A DNA stretch of 64,000 bases from Lepeophtheirus salmonis (Eukaryota > Arthropoda > Copepoda > Siphonostomatoida > Caligidae): NCBI RefSeq assembly GCF_016086655.4, contig NC_052138.2, forward strand, positions 29,213,403-29,277,402. The letters run 5' to 3'. The position numbers and the translations under genes were made by a program. This document shows positions 10,743 to 22,331 of this stretch, piece by piece. The notes beneath the pieces were generated by a model. That model was not told the origin of the DNA. It saw nothing but the letters and a program-made list of their open reading frames with translations, and ran no database searches. The number at the start of each line of letters is the position of its first letter. Positions within the stretch are counted from its first letter, which is position 1.

Positions 10743-13490
10743 TAAATAACTATAAACTAATACCTATCCTTACAAACTTCTTCTCCTATCAATTTACTAT
10801 ACATTATTCTCAAAGATAAGAACTTCAAAAAAAGCAACTTGATCTGTAGTTAACTGCACGTGTTGATTTTTTTAAGTTTTTTTTTTAATGCTACATATTA
10901 TAATCATTATCAGAGTATGTAAATATACTTAACTTACAATCATTTACTTAAACACATATTTATTTATATACTTCAATTGAATTGACGAATAGATTATTAA
11001 TTATTGGTAAAGAGGCACTAAGGCAAAAGGAGACAAGACAGTTGAAATAATAATAAAACAAATTAGCATTTATCTAAATTATGTTAACTCATTCACACAG
11101 GTTTGAACAAAAAATGACTAGGAATGGGACTTTTGTAGAGTGCAAGGTGAATAAAACTCCCTTGTTTCTCGACAAAAAATCCCATTTCTAACTATGATGC
11201 GAGTCAAAAGATGAACATAACGCAGTAGACAGTTTCAAATGTATAAATAAGAAAGTGATAATTGTTTCTCCCTGTTGATATGTTTGTTTCTCTCTTTCAA
11301 AAGAGTCTCTTTAGCTATGAACACTTAGAATAGAGCATGAGTAGATTTGACATATTTGTAAGGAAAAAGCTAATTTTAGAAATTGGAAAAGGAAAAATGG
11401 TTGATGGGGGTGTTCTTTCCTCTTATTTGCTCATTATTTAACAGGCATTTTCCCCTCTGAAGTAAGCATTCTAGTCTTTCTTTGGTGTATTTTTTTTAAA
11501 TGCACAATAAAATAAATATATATCAATTTAAATAAAATTGCAATATTTTCTTTTGCACTAAAGCTATTTTAAATTTAGAATATTTCCCTTTCTATAGCAG
11601 TAGTTTATTTTCTCTCCCCCAAAATTATGTAACAGGCAGCTGATATTAACAAGGGTCTTAATTCAGTAGTACCATTTGCCTCGCACTCTTTTTTCCTTTC
11701 AAAAAAGTCAACTCTGGGCATGAGTGTACTCTAATAAAATTAGTTTATAAGCAAACCGACAGAGAGTTTTACTGAGTTGCAGCAAAATAATTCAACTCTC
11801 TGAATGATAATGTTATCTATAGTACAGCTATTTATATGAAGTATAGGTGGTTTGTTACTCAGCATGCGCCATTTTTTTAATTAACAAGCTATAGACTGGC
11901 ACACCACCTTGCGGATAGTATATTTGTTAGTTTGGCTATTAGATACAAATACTACAAAATGCTTCCAACAAAATAACACATATTTTTATTTTAAATTAAA
12001 ATGTATCATTCCAATTAAATTACATGATGACCCATAATTATTTGGGGCGTTCCTTATAAATATATTTGTCCTCATGTCATCATCATTTTCTTTTCATGAA
12101 TCATGCCTTTATTTATTTATTTTGTATTTTACATAGTTATAACTTTTTTTTAGAAGAATATTAAAAAAAACCGTTTGGAATTTCCGAACTTTGACTCATC
12201 TTTTGAAATGTTTATTGTATTTCTTTTAAATATTTTTTTTTTTTTTTTGCAAAATGTAAACTATTTTCATTCAAGAATTATGCATTCAGGAGTGTATAGA
12301 AGGAGGAGGAGGGGTAGTCTAGTCCCCTAAGGAAACTGTAAAAGATAAAATACATAAAATAAAGTGACAAATCGTCTTCTTTCCCTGGACTTTTTTAATT
12401 GTTCATGCAATGTCTTGTTTTTTGCGTGAGAAATATTTGAATAACCATAATAAAAAAATAAGTACCGAAAATCGAATTTTTTAAATTATAAAAAATAAGT
12501 TACAGATGATTTTGTTTTTCTAAATATCAAAATACATTAATTTTCGAAATATTATAGCTTCATTCCCTCTAAAACTGACTGGACCACTTTCTTTCTTTAA
12601 AAAAAATGAAAATAAGGTCCCTTTTACATAAATCCAACCAGAAAAATGGTCAAAATCCGGAAGAAAATGTAAATATAAAAAATATTTTTTTTTAAATACA
12701 CAAATTTTGTGAAAAAAACTATCAAAAATTAAATTTAAATTATAAAATTTTAACAGGTATGGAGTAGGCATATAATAATTTGCCTATTGATTCGAAATTA
12801 ATTATATTTTTAAGTAATTTAAATAAAATTAACAAAATTTTAAAAATCAGATTTTGAGTTGTACAAATATTATCCAAAAGCAGGATTAAATCTGGTCCGT
12901 TTATACTGTTATTTAGCGAAGTAGTTCAAAGTTAAACTGAAACGAATACTTTGAAGTGGTGTTAAAATTCTTATTTTCTATACATAGTTATAAATAGGTA
13001 CATATAAATCATAACATATTACTCTAGTTGTAAGGTTGATTGATCATAAAGATTTTATCAATAGCTAATTTCATGATTCCCAATTTGTAAATCCCAATTT
13101 GAACCGAATGAGTCAAAGCTAATTTATTAGTTCACTTGATAAAATTCTAGAAACTATGACTATTCCTAAAATAAAAACTTATTATCAGCTGTATAATTAT
13201 ATTTCACCTAGTTTTTATAAGAGAATATACCTCGACCTACCAATTCAGCCTTCCATATAGCTTATAACTACAAATTATTTTTTCTACTTTTATGAATTGA
13301 ACGCTAAACGGAACACTAAAAACGGCTAAACGCTAAAAAAATACATTGAACGGAAGGACTAAAAAGCGGAAATCTTACAAGCCGGATATTTAATATTTTT
13401 TTGGTAGAGTGTTGTTTCGGTATAATGGTCATGTGACAGAGTGTACGTTTTGAAAAAGGACATTTGGTAATGTATTTTGGCAAAGGGCCA
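10743..13490. other. Gene-free AT-rich stretch
   Basis: No exon, RNA gene or defined element was recognised. Noted items are poly(T) tracts near 12,235-12,250 and a run of AACGCTAAA/AACGG motifs at 13,300-13,360. Confidence 0.35.
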
Positions 13491-13497
13491 GCTTACA

Positions 13498-13745
13498 GAA
13501 ATAGGCACAGATCCCACTCCTTATTTAAAAAGGATACATGTTCAATCTCAATTCCATGCCAAGTCCAGTAAGGATTTACACTTATAATTCCTGAGCAAAG
13601 TCTCATTGTTACTCTCTCTCTCTCTCTCTTTCATGAGCATACGTATGAGTTATTACTTTATGCTTAGATGTTCTCTCTGGAAGAATTAAATAATAATGAT
13701 AATAGCTTCGTAAAATAAAAAACCTGTTCAAATTGTCCAGTAGAA
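13498..13745 (+). repeat. ~350-bp dispersed repeat family, partial copy 1
   Basis: It shares CACAGATCCCACTCC, TCCAGTAAGGATTTACACTT, a C-rich tract ending in TCTCTC, TTCTCTCTGGAAGAATTAAA and the terminal AAAATAAAAAACCTGTTCAA with copies at 14.34, 18.47, 59.13 and 58.3 kb. Only the 3' half is present. Confidence 0.5.
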
Positions 13746-14340
13746 AAAGCCCTCCCGCTTTCTAGGATATTTTTTATACTCCTCTAGGAATATGCAAATA
13801 GTTTGTCTATTGATCTAATAGTGTTTTTTTTTTTTTTTTTAATGACCGATCATAGAATAAATATGTATTTAGCAGACCCTATTTGTTTTAATTCAAACAA
13901 ACCCCTTTGTGTTAAATACTTAACGCTGAGTTCTTTGTATTCCGACATCCTCCTCATTTCTCATTCATTTTCATTTATGGTAGAAACAAATATAGTTAAT
14001 TACAGGCTTGAAATAGTCCATGTTGTATTAATAGGTACATATGGATTTTACACTTTTAAAGTCATTACATCATAATCAAGTCTAATAGAGATTGCAATCT
14101 CCATCGTTATTTTTATTATTATTTCGTATCATCATTAAATCATTAATAGTGTGTGTAAAAGAAAAAAATTTCATCCGGAAAATTTGGATGTTACATAATT
14201 ATAATAACTTGCGTTTATCTCTTAAAAGATATACTTACATACCTAAGTTATATGGTTCATCAAAGTGAATCCTGTGAATGTACAGATGAGTAAAGTTTTA
14301 AAAAAATATGACCTGCTGTTTTGTAAAAAAATATATCCCA

Positions 14341-14715
14341 AAATGAACGTGGTAACCCTGACAATTTGAAGAATGTTTGAGAGAAGAGCAGTTTAGCTGT
14401 CATGACGTTTTATTAGATTAGCTTCAAACATCTATGAAAGGATGGAAATAAACACAGATCCTACACCATATGCGGCAAGGAATTACTCTGATATCGATCC
14501 TCAATCCTACTCTGAGCCCAACAAGGACTTACCCTTATAACCCCATAAGAAATCCTCTGTGTTACTCTCCAACATTGACGAGAGCATAACCTCGTAGTTA
14601 CACTTTATAGTTTATACTAGCATATGTAGATATTCTCTCTTTAAGAATTAGATAATAATTTATAGCAGCTGAAGAAAATAAAAAAAACAGGACTCAGGCT
14701 GCAGCTCCAAAAAGT
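14341..14715 (+). repeat. ~350-bp dispersed repeat family, copy 2
   Basis: This is the fullest copy. It runs from GGTAACCCTGACAATTTGAA through GCTGTCATGACGTTTTATTA and TCGATCCTCAATCCTACTCT to the end GAAAATAAAAAAAACAGGAC. It has no open frame of note and could be a MITE or SINE-like element. I could not identify a tRNA-like head or terminal repeats. Confidence 0.55.
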
Positions 14716-17120
14716 ATCTGGCTCCTTTTAGCTCATAATTTCTTACAACTCTACGGATAATCAGGTTCTGCGCATCGTTTTTGAAAGTGGAGGGCCTCTA
14801 ACTGGAAATAGAGTGGTCCATTGAGATCATAACAAATATTAGGAACACAAAATATAGAGACATGTTATCAGTTATCAGTATTGGACCCATTTAAGTCCCT
14901 TCTCTTTACTGTTTACCAATTCACTAAATATACCTAAAAACCTCCTTCAAAGGCAATTGATTAATGTGAAGCCGAAGCAAACACTAAGCAGTATCTCAAT
15001 ATATATTTTGACATATTCCTTTTTGTAAATGAATTTGTAACCCAAACGGTAGGGATGAGCAGGGGAATTTGTCCAGCCCTGTAGTCCTCAGTGGAAGGTA
15101 GCATCCCCCTCCCATCGTATGGATTCTGGGAAAAGAGGATCCCAGGAGAGAAACCCTAGTGTCTAAAGTAGTTGTACTGTAGTATGTTAATGGACTCCAA
15201 TAAACAACTAATATGAGTTATAACAATTTATTTATTTACAATTTAATTTGTAAAATTGGTTTTACTATTCATTACATAATTAAGAGTTATTGATAGTCAA
15301 TTATTTTATGTTATCCCACATACTAATTTAACAACTAATTAACTACTCAATACCTTCATTGCTTTCAATAGAAACGCCCAGCTATTGATCTTTTGTCTAT
15401 GTGTGCGCGTTAACTTGTCATGAATACATTTATAAACATATACTAGTCGTAGTACCCGGCCTTGTCCGGAGTTATTAGGCGTCAACGAAACTGTCCTCGG
15501 CCTTTTCTACATATAATAAATATAACTACAATAGATTAAATCAGTTCTCTAGCTGGGGAGGGGGGGAGCATTGGTGAAACTTGTCCCAGACCCCACCCCG
15601 TTAAGAAGAAAATAGGAATCCTACACATTGTACATCATGCCGTTATTGTAGCACGCAACCTCTCCTCAGAAAATAAACCTGGAAAAAGGTAAACAAATCA
15701 GTTGGTACTTTGTCAATTCTTCCCAAGACTAAAAATTATTATTCAATAATTAAGGGCTGTGAGATGTTCACAATTAAAAAAAAACAGCTTCCTATCTAAC
15801 CAATCTACATTCAGAACACTAAATACGGAAAAAGAAGGTGAAAATTCAACAGCTCACTGAATAATACCGTGACAAATTGAGAAATAAAAGGAAGTCTATG
15901 TCAAAATTCACGACAAACACAAAAATATAATGTGTTTTTTGTTAGCAGCTGTAATTTTGATGGTTTTTTTCTCCTTATAAGTGTTCTGAACGTTGATTGG
16001 TTGAATTGAAATGAGCTATTGTTTAGCTACAAGCCATTCCCAACAATCATTGAACAATAGTTTCATATTTGGATAGAATTGGATGATTACCAACTAATGG
16101 TAGGCCTCTTTTCGGTTTCTTTTCGTATGAAAGATTGTGAGATTGCATAAAGGTAAACGTGCAATGTTACTAAGTGTATTTAATGTTTTGTTTTTTTTTT
16201 GGTTCAAAAAATATTTTGCAAAAAGTGTCAACACTAATCAGAAGTGTCAGCAGATTTACTTTTTTTAAATTTAAATTTTCAAATTCTTCCCAGGTCCTGA
16301 ATAGAACCAAATGACTTTTTTTTAAATAAAAAAATCCTTTAACAAATCATTTTTAACTCATAAATACAAAAATTATGTGACTTGGGGTGGGGGCTACAGT
16401 CCCTCTAGCCCCCCTTTGTGGATATCCCTGAGTACGGATGTCCAAAGAGAAGGGGCAAGATATAAGAATATAATTTAAAAAATAATCCTACAGATGTCCC
16501 TACCATAGCAACAGTCTGATATAAAAGACTGTAATGTTATTTAAGGTGATATAATCCATGGACTATATAAAATGAATTCATTAATCCCATTTGACTTGCG
16601 TATTGAGATGTGCCTCAAAAATGAACTTGGTAACTGTTGAGAGTGGGTATTTGGAATTTAAGTTCGTTAAAACGTTACAAGTGTGTTAAATTGGAGATAA
16701 GGAGGAGGTTCAAAATATTTAAAAAATCCGCTCAATACTTATCGAACAACCCATAAAAGAAAAAGAAAAAAAGATTATATGTATGGATGTTCAACTGACT
16801 TTATGAGTTATAGGTATAGAACAGGTACTTCAATCCTACCAATAGGTTTACTGTTGAGATGTTGTGATTAGCAAATTATAATATAACTTAGTTCTTTTAA
16901 TTATGTTTTATACAAATACATAGGTGATTAAAGATTCTTTTATCGGGACGGGCAAAATTTCAAAAAAATATTTAATTTCTTACCCCACCCCATTCCAATT
17001 GATACAGTAAAACCACCTTGAGCTACAAATCCCCCATCATACGAGTTTTTAAGAAACTAGCTCGTCAATAGTTTTTAGTAAAGGACTCAAGGAATAAAGA
17101 TAATTAAAAAATATTAACAA
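14716..17120. other. Gene-free AT-rich stretch
   Basis: No supportable gene. A C/G-rich fragment near 16,380-16,440 (GGGGGCTACAGTCCCTCTAG) resembles the leader of the satellite-like arrays. Confidence 0.35.
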
Positions 17121-17143
17121 GTATTTTATAAAAAATAAATATT

Positions 17144-17180
17144 TTTAATATATATATATACTACTATATATATATATAAA
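17144..17180. repeat. (TA)n microsatellite
   Basis: Two near-perfect TA tracts separated by CTACTA. Confidence 0.8.
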
Positions 17181-17439
17181 TCAGTCGGTGCAATAGCTGT
17201 AGATGATTTGACCATATTTATTTTCTTTATATTTTTGTTGTTGTTGTAGATTTCTTGTTTGTCCGCTCTTTCCTTCGAGTCCTACTAAAGTCCTACTTTT
17301 AGTTATTACTTCTGGGGTAAATTGATTGAGAGTTTGTTAAATACCTAGGCTCGAGACAATTTTATTGGTCACTCTTGAGTGTAAATAAGTTTTATATTTT
17401 ATGCGATACATACTTACTTCAATATGATCATAAGATAAT

Positions 17440-17810
17440 GGCAGGAGCGTACGCCGGAGGGTGGGTTGGAGGGGCTGTATTCCCTCTCAAATTAAGGAAT
17501 TTTGGCTTATTACTAGAAAATGTAATATAATTATACAAAAAATATCTTAAAAATTTAGTTTTGATATTTTTTTTCCTTAAAATCTAATTTTTGTGGATTT
17601 TTGATTTTTTTAGAATACCTATGGATTTTTGAATTTTTTTTGTAAAAAAAAAAAAATAACTTCTTGTTAATAGTTATGGATTTTCGAGATTTAAAAAAAA
17701 AAAATATTTGAAATTTTTCCTCAAAAAATGTAATATTTGATTTTTTTTTTTCCAAAAAGTCCAAAACCAAACCCTTCCCCCCTCCAAAAAAAATAATACA
17801 TATATATATA
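17440..17810 (+). repeat. AT-rich satellite-like array with GC-rich leader, copy B
   Basis: The leader (GGAGCGTACGCCGGAGG, GGAGGGGCTGTATTCCCTCT) is followed by units such as TGTGGATTTTTGATTTTTTT and a C-rich end (CCAAACCCTTCCCCCCTCC). The organisation matches the copy at 3.9-4.56 kb. Confidence 0.5.
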
Positions 17811-18121
17811 AACCCCTGGATGTGTTAAGTTATATCTTACATCCCTTAAATATGTTTATACATACTACATAGGCGATTAAAGCTTCTTTAATTACTGAGG
17901 CACAAGTATGTAATTAGGTATAATAAGTCATAAATTTATCCGACTATTAATCACATCATCAGTTATTTTTTTATTGCCCATATGGATCAACAATTTGATA
18001 AAAACTAATAGATAGTGATGAAAATCAGGTGCATTTTTTAGTTCGCTCTTTTTTTTTGAGTGAGCAAACTGAATATTTAATTTTCCTTTTATAAGCTGCT
18101 GCCATTATTATGTAATTCCTG

Positions 18122-18425
18122 ATGAGTGAACTTCCTTTTCTACAACATATCATTCATGTATACAAAACCGAATTGAACTTTGTGTGTGCTCATAAAAGAC
18201 GGATAATAACCCTGAGGATTTGTTTCAGAGTTATGATTATAAGTCCTTGTTCCAATGAGAGTAAAATTGAGGATCGGAGTTATTCTTGCTATGTCCTAGT
18301 TAATTTTCATCTCCCCCTTGTCAAAGCTGCTTATAGCTGATCTAATAAAACGTCATGACAGCTAAACTACTCTCCTCCAAAACATTCTTTGAATTTTCAG
18401 GGTTACCATGTTGATTTTTTTAGCA
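18122..18425 (-). repeat. ~350-bp dispersed repeat family, copy 3 (inverted)
   Basis: The complement carries the family landmarks: GGTAACCCTGAAAATTCAAA, GTAGTTTAGCTGTCATGACG, TTTTATTAGATCAGCT and TCCTCAATTTTACTC. It faces copy 4 across about 45 bp, making an imperfect palindrome of roughly 640 bp. Confidence 0.5.
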
Positions 18426-18469
18426 TGCCGGCTGTTGGTATGTTAAAAATAGAAGCATGTTAATCCAAA

Positions 18470-18815
18470 CCATTTGAAGAATGTTTAGAAGGGGGAAGTA
18501 ACTTAGTTGAGATGACGTTTTATTAGATTAGCTGCGAGAAGCTATGAGACAAACAAAAACAAGAAACACACACAAATCCCACTCCGTATCTAGCAATGAC
18601 ATAGACAGGAATTACTCCAATGGCGATCCTCAATTATACTCCGAATTCAACAAGGACTAACGTATAAGTTATAACTGCACAAGAAATCCTCAGCATTATT
18701 CCCTGTCATTCATGAGTACACAAACTGTATATTTAAATATTATTTCCTCAAGAATTCAACATAACAACTTTGGAAATAAAAGCACTGTTCAAGTTGCAAC
18801 AAAAAAAAAAGTGTT
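18470..18815 (+). repeat. ~350-bp dispersed repeat family, copy 4
   Basis: It shares TTTGAAGAATGTTTAGAAG, GATGACGTTTTATTAGATTA, CACAAATCCCACTCCGTAT, GGCGATCCTCAATTATACTC and AATAAAAGCACTGTTCAAG with the other copies. It lies head-to-head with copy 3. Confidence 0.55.
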
Positions 18816-21780
18816 GCACTTATCTAAAATCATATTTTCAACTATTGTATATACAATACTCCTTTTTAGTCTGTAAAATATTTATGTTCGCGACTATTTT
18901 ATCGATCAATTTTGAACTAAAGTAAGCCTGTAGGTAATTGCCTTTAAGAGAGGAATTAGATCTACTGTTAGATCAAGCTGTGGTACCCATGCTTCCTCTA
19001 GTGGGACGTGGATAAATTTCATAAATAGGTTACACCTTCGCTATTCTATCATTCAGTTTCATCATAATTATGGTACTTGGAGATTTTGATATTTTCTCAC
19101 GTGGTAAACACTGTAAAAAGTTTGAGAACCACTGTTTTAGTATATAGAAAATCCATCAAAAAATAATGGTTTCCTTTTTTCTCTTTCTTCTTCTTCAAAA
19201 TCAAGTTATTAAAAGTTATCTAAAGGGATGGCAAAAAAATGGCAAATTTAATTGTAAAAAACAAAGTCGTTCAAAAAAATGTTCTAAAAAAATCCAATTT
19301 TGTAATTAATAAAAAAAAATCATTCAAAATGGATCTTGAAAAAATACAAACATTACCTCTACGATAAAAAGAAAATACTTGAAATGTCCAAGCTAGTCAA
19401 CCTCCCTAGTAAAAAGAAAAATCCTAGTCACCTGCTTTGTATGTCCCGTTCTTAGAATAATATGTTATTTTGTCTGCATTAACGATTTACAGTTGTGCAT
19501 TGATGGAAAAAGAATGTTTGAAAAGTTACAACCTACAAAGACCATTTTTGTGCCTTCTTGACCCATTCGAATTTTGAAAAAATGAAATAATAATTAGTAG
19601 GGAGACATTATTTCGATACTCAAAAAAGAGGACACTTTGTTCGATCAGAGTAGATAAAGGTTTGATTCCTATTTATTTTTTAAGAAAATATATTACAAAA
19701 ATCCGCAGGTATTCACAAAAAATTAATTTTTTGAAAAAAAAATCCTTAATTTCAAAAAAAAAAGGACTAAAGCATCCCTCCAGCCCATTCCCTGATTTCC
19801 AATATTAAATTTTTTGACGCCCCTGAAATTAGACTATTGCATTGGGGGTATAATCATACACTCAAGGTGACTCTTGCATATACTGGAGAATATATTTGTA
19901 AGGGACTACCATATAAAATATGTACATAATAAAATATATATAGGTAGAAGTAGACACCATTGCTAAAAGGTACATTGATTGCTAAAACTAATCCCTGCGT
20001 CATTTAAATAAAAGTAAATGTAGCAATGGTGATACATAAAAGTTAGTGATATCAATAATTATTTGCTTAAAGACCGAACAATAAATAAAAGTTTGATGTT
20101 ATTTAATTGTGAATTTGCTTCGAAACTTTTAAGGTCGGAATCTGCTATTCCATAAAAAATGGTAGCTAATGACGTCATTGCATTCAGACCGACATAAATT
20201 TTATTAGAGTCAGTGCAACCGATCTATTCAAATCTATCCAATAAGTCCTTGATATCTTCTACACGATATCCCATTCAATAATTTGATAGTTGTAGTCCCA
20301 CCAGTAAATTTGTTCTTGGCTCAAACTCTTAATGACGCTCTACACTACTCACAATGAAATTTCGTAGTGTTTGGGGTGTGTCAAAGGATTGCAGACTTGT
20401 GGAACAAAGGATATCATATCAATAATTCATAAATCTAATATATGAGCCTTACCATGAACATTTTGAAAATCCAAGACACAGCACTCTTGAGTAGTTTGGG
20501 AGGCAATCTTGGAATGGGAGCTCCAAATTAATGTACAATTACTATATCTTTAAAATTAGGAGTGACTATGATGACTCGACATTAATATACCGAAAAATAG
20601 AACTAATGAAACAATTAATTGGTGGCCGAAGCACATACACTATAGACAATTCTATTAATGATACACGGGTTGACGTTTAGCCAGCGGGACCCACGAGTTG
20701 GGTGGGGTCAAGTTTTTTATTTTCAACCTGCAATTTCAACAAAAATCAGCTTGTGTATCACTTTGTATTTAAGTTATTTAACCCTTTAAATGTTATATTT
20801 CTCACTAAACAAGTGACCAATATCCAGGGCGATTGGGAGTAAAGGTTGAGGGTGCCCGAGTCCACCATTTATGTCACAAGTTGGTACCATTTAAATTGTG
20901 GGAGCATCGAGGACTTTTTTTGAAAACGTTACGTCATCCTAAAATAAGAATTTAGAATCTATAATTTCATTATAATTGAAAAGATGTATCGGCAATATCG
21001 TAAATTTAGTTTTAAATTTTAGTATATTACATTGAATTAAAAGATATTCGATTAGTATGTAGGGCCGGCAGTCCAATTAGATTAAATGATGGGGATTACA
21101 TAAAAGATGCTAGACCCGTGCAGTACTAATTTGTATGTATGTTCATCGATCGACTAGCTTCAAAAATAGATCTTGTCATATCATGTTCAAAAATTAACTT
21201 AATTATTTCTTTGAATTAGTCACATTAAAGTCGCATTAAAAAAATATCATTCAATGTCCTGTTAAATGAATAATTGAATACATTCATACATATTATATCA
21301 TCATTTCCATGTGAATCATCTTTTTCAATTTCCTAAGTCACTCATGGGTCATTCTTTGATATAAAAAATATTATTCATTATTTGCTCTTTAATATATATT
21401 TTTTTATACAAAGAGTTAATGATAAATTTCTAACTAGTACATTTTGATAGTTAATGAAAAATTTAGGTATCAAACGATTATATATTTTAAAATAAACACT
21501 ATACTATATGAATAAAATAAATTGATATTGATGAACAATTAGCATTTATTTTGCTAGGATGTAAAATGATATGTATTTTAATTTCAGTTTGTTTAATTAA
21601 ATTATTCATTTTTATAATAATGAGACAACAAAATACCTACTTATTATTCCACACCCAACTTTAAAATAGTAACTAATTGCCTTAAATGAAGTATATATAG
21701 TTACTAGCGACCTAGTTTGATAAATAAACAAAGTGATAAATACATAAATAATTAATTGAATGACTTTTTTTAAATACATT
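18816..21780. other. Gene-free AT-rich stretch
   Basis: No gene was recognised. A short piece of the AT-rich satellite (CCGCAGGTATTCACAAAAAA) occurs at 19,700-19,760. Fragments of GACCG/CGGTC-containing repeat lie near 20,070-20,230. Confidence 0.35.
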
Positions 21781-21801
21781 TAATTGAGTATGGAATAGAT
21801 A

Positions 21802-22113
21802 ATGTATGTATCATCAATTACAGGTGAAAATATTTTTGGTATTTATTTTGGTATAGGCGCTCATATGGTATCTCTGGTCCATTGGTATTTGTGTTTACAG
21901 GTTCTTTATTTTTTTCTTCTCCTTTTTTTTGTGTTGAAAGAGACGGTTTTTAGCTGGATGAGGGAAGAAAAAAGGATAAAGAGATCTCCTCCTTGTGTAC
22001 GACCACCGATTCCCAATGTGGAAATCCTGCTTAAGCTATGGATAAATGGAACTAACTACCATGGTCCTATTACTATTAGTGATGCGGATTCTAATCAAAG
22101 ACTGGTATTTTAG
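21802..22113 (+). other. Candidate 5' UTR exon of the Toll gene, containing a short ORF
   Basis: The region ends at a good donor (TATTTTAG then GTAATT, after 22,113). The next acceptor (TTTTTTTATTACAG, ending 22,250) sits 82 nt before the Toll start codon, so a 137-nt intron in the 5' leader is likely. A 103-codon open frame fills this interval and ends in a TAG at the donor itself, so it cannot run into the receptor in that frame. It may be a non-coding leader with an upstream ORF. The transcription start is not determined. Confidence 0.4.
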
Positions 22114-22331
22114 GTAATTAATTAGTAGCATTATATTGAAATTGATATATCCACTATTTTGTTTATTGTAGTTATTTCCTTCTAATCAATTAATTAATTA
22201 AAATGATTGTTTGTTAAAAGTGACTTACATCGATGGTTTTTTTATTACAGATTTTTTACATCAAATGTTAATGTCCGTTCAGCAGAAGCCGCTTTTATTT
22301 TGTTATGATGATTGGATAATTTTCACAATAA

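Noticed and set aside
17555..17770. 71-codon minus-strand frame
   Set aside because: Same reason: translation of the AT-rich array.
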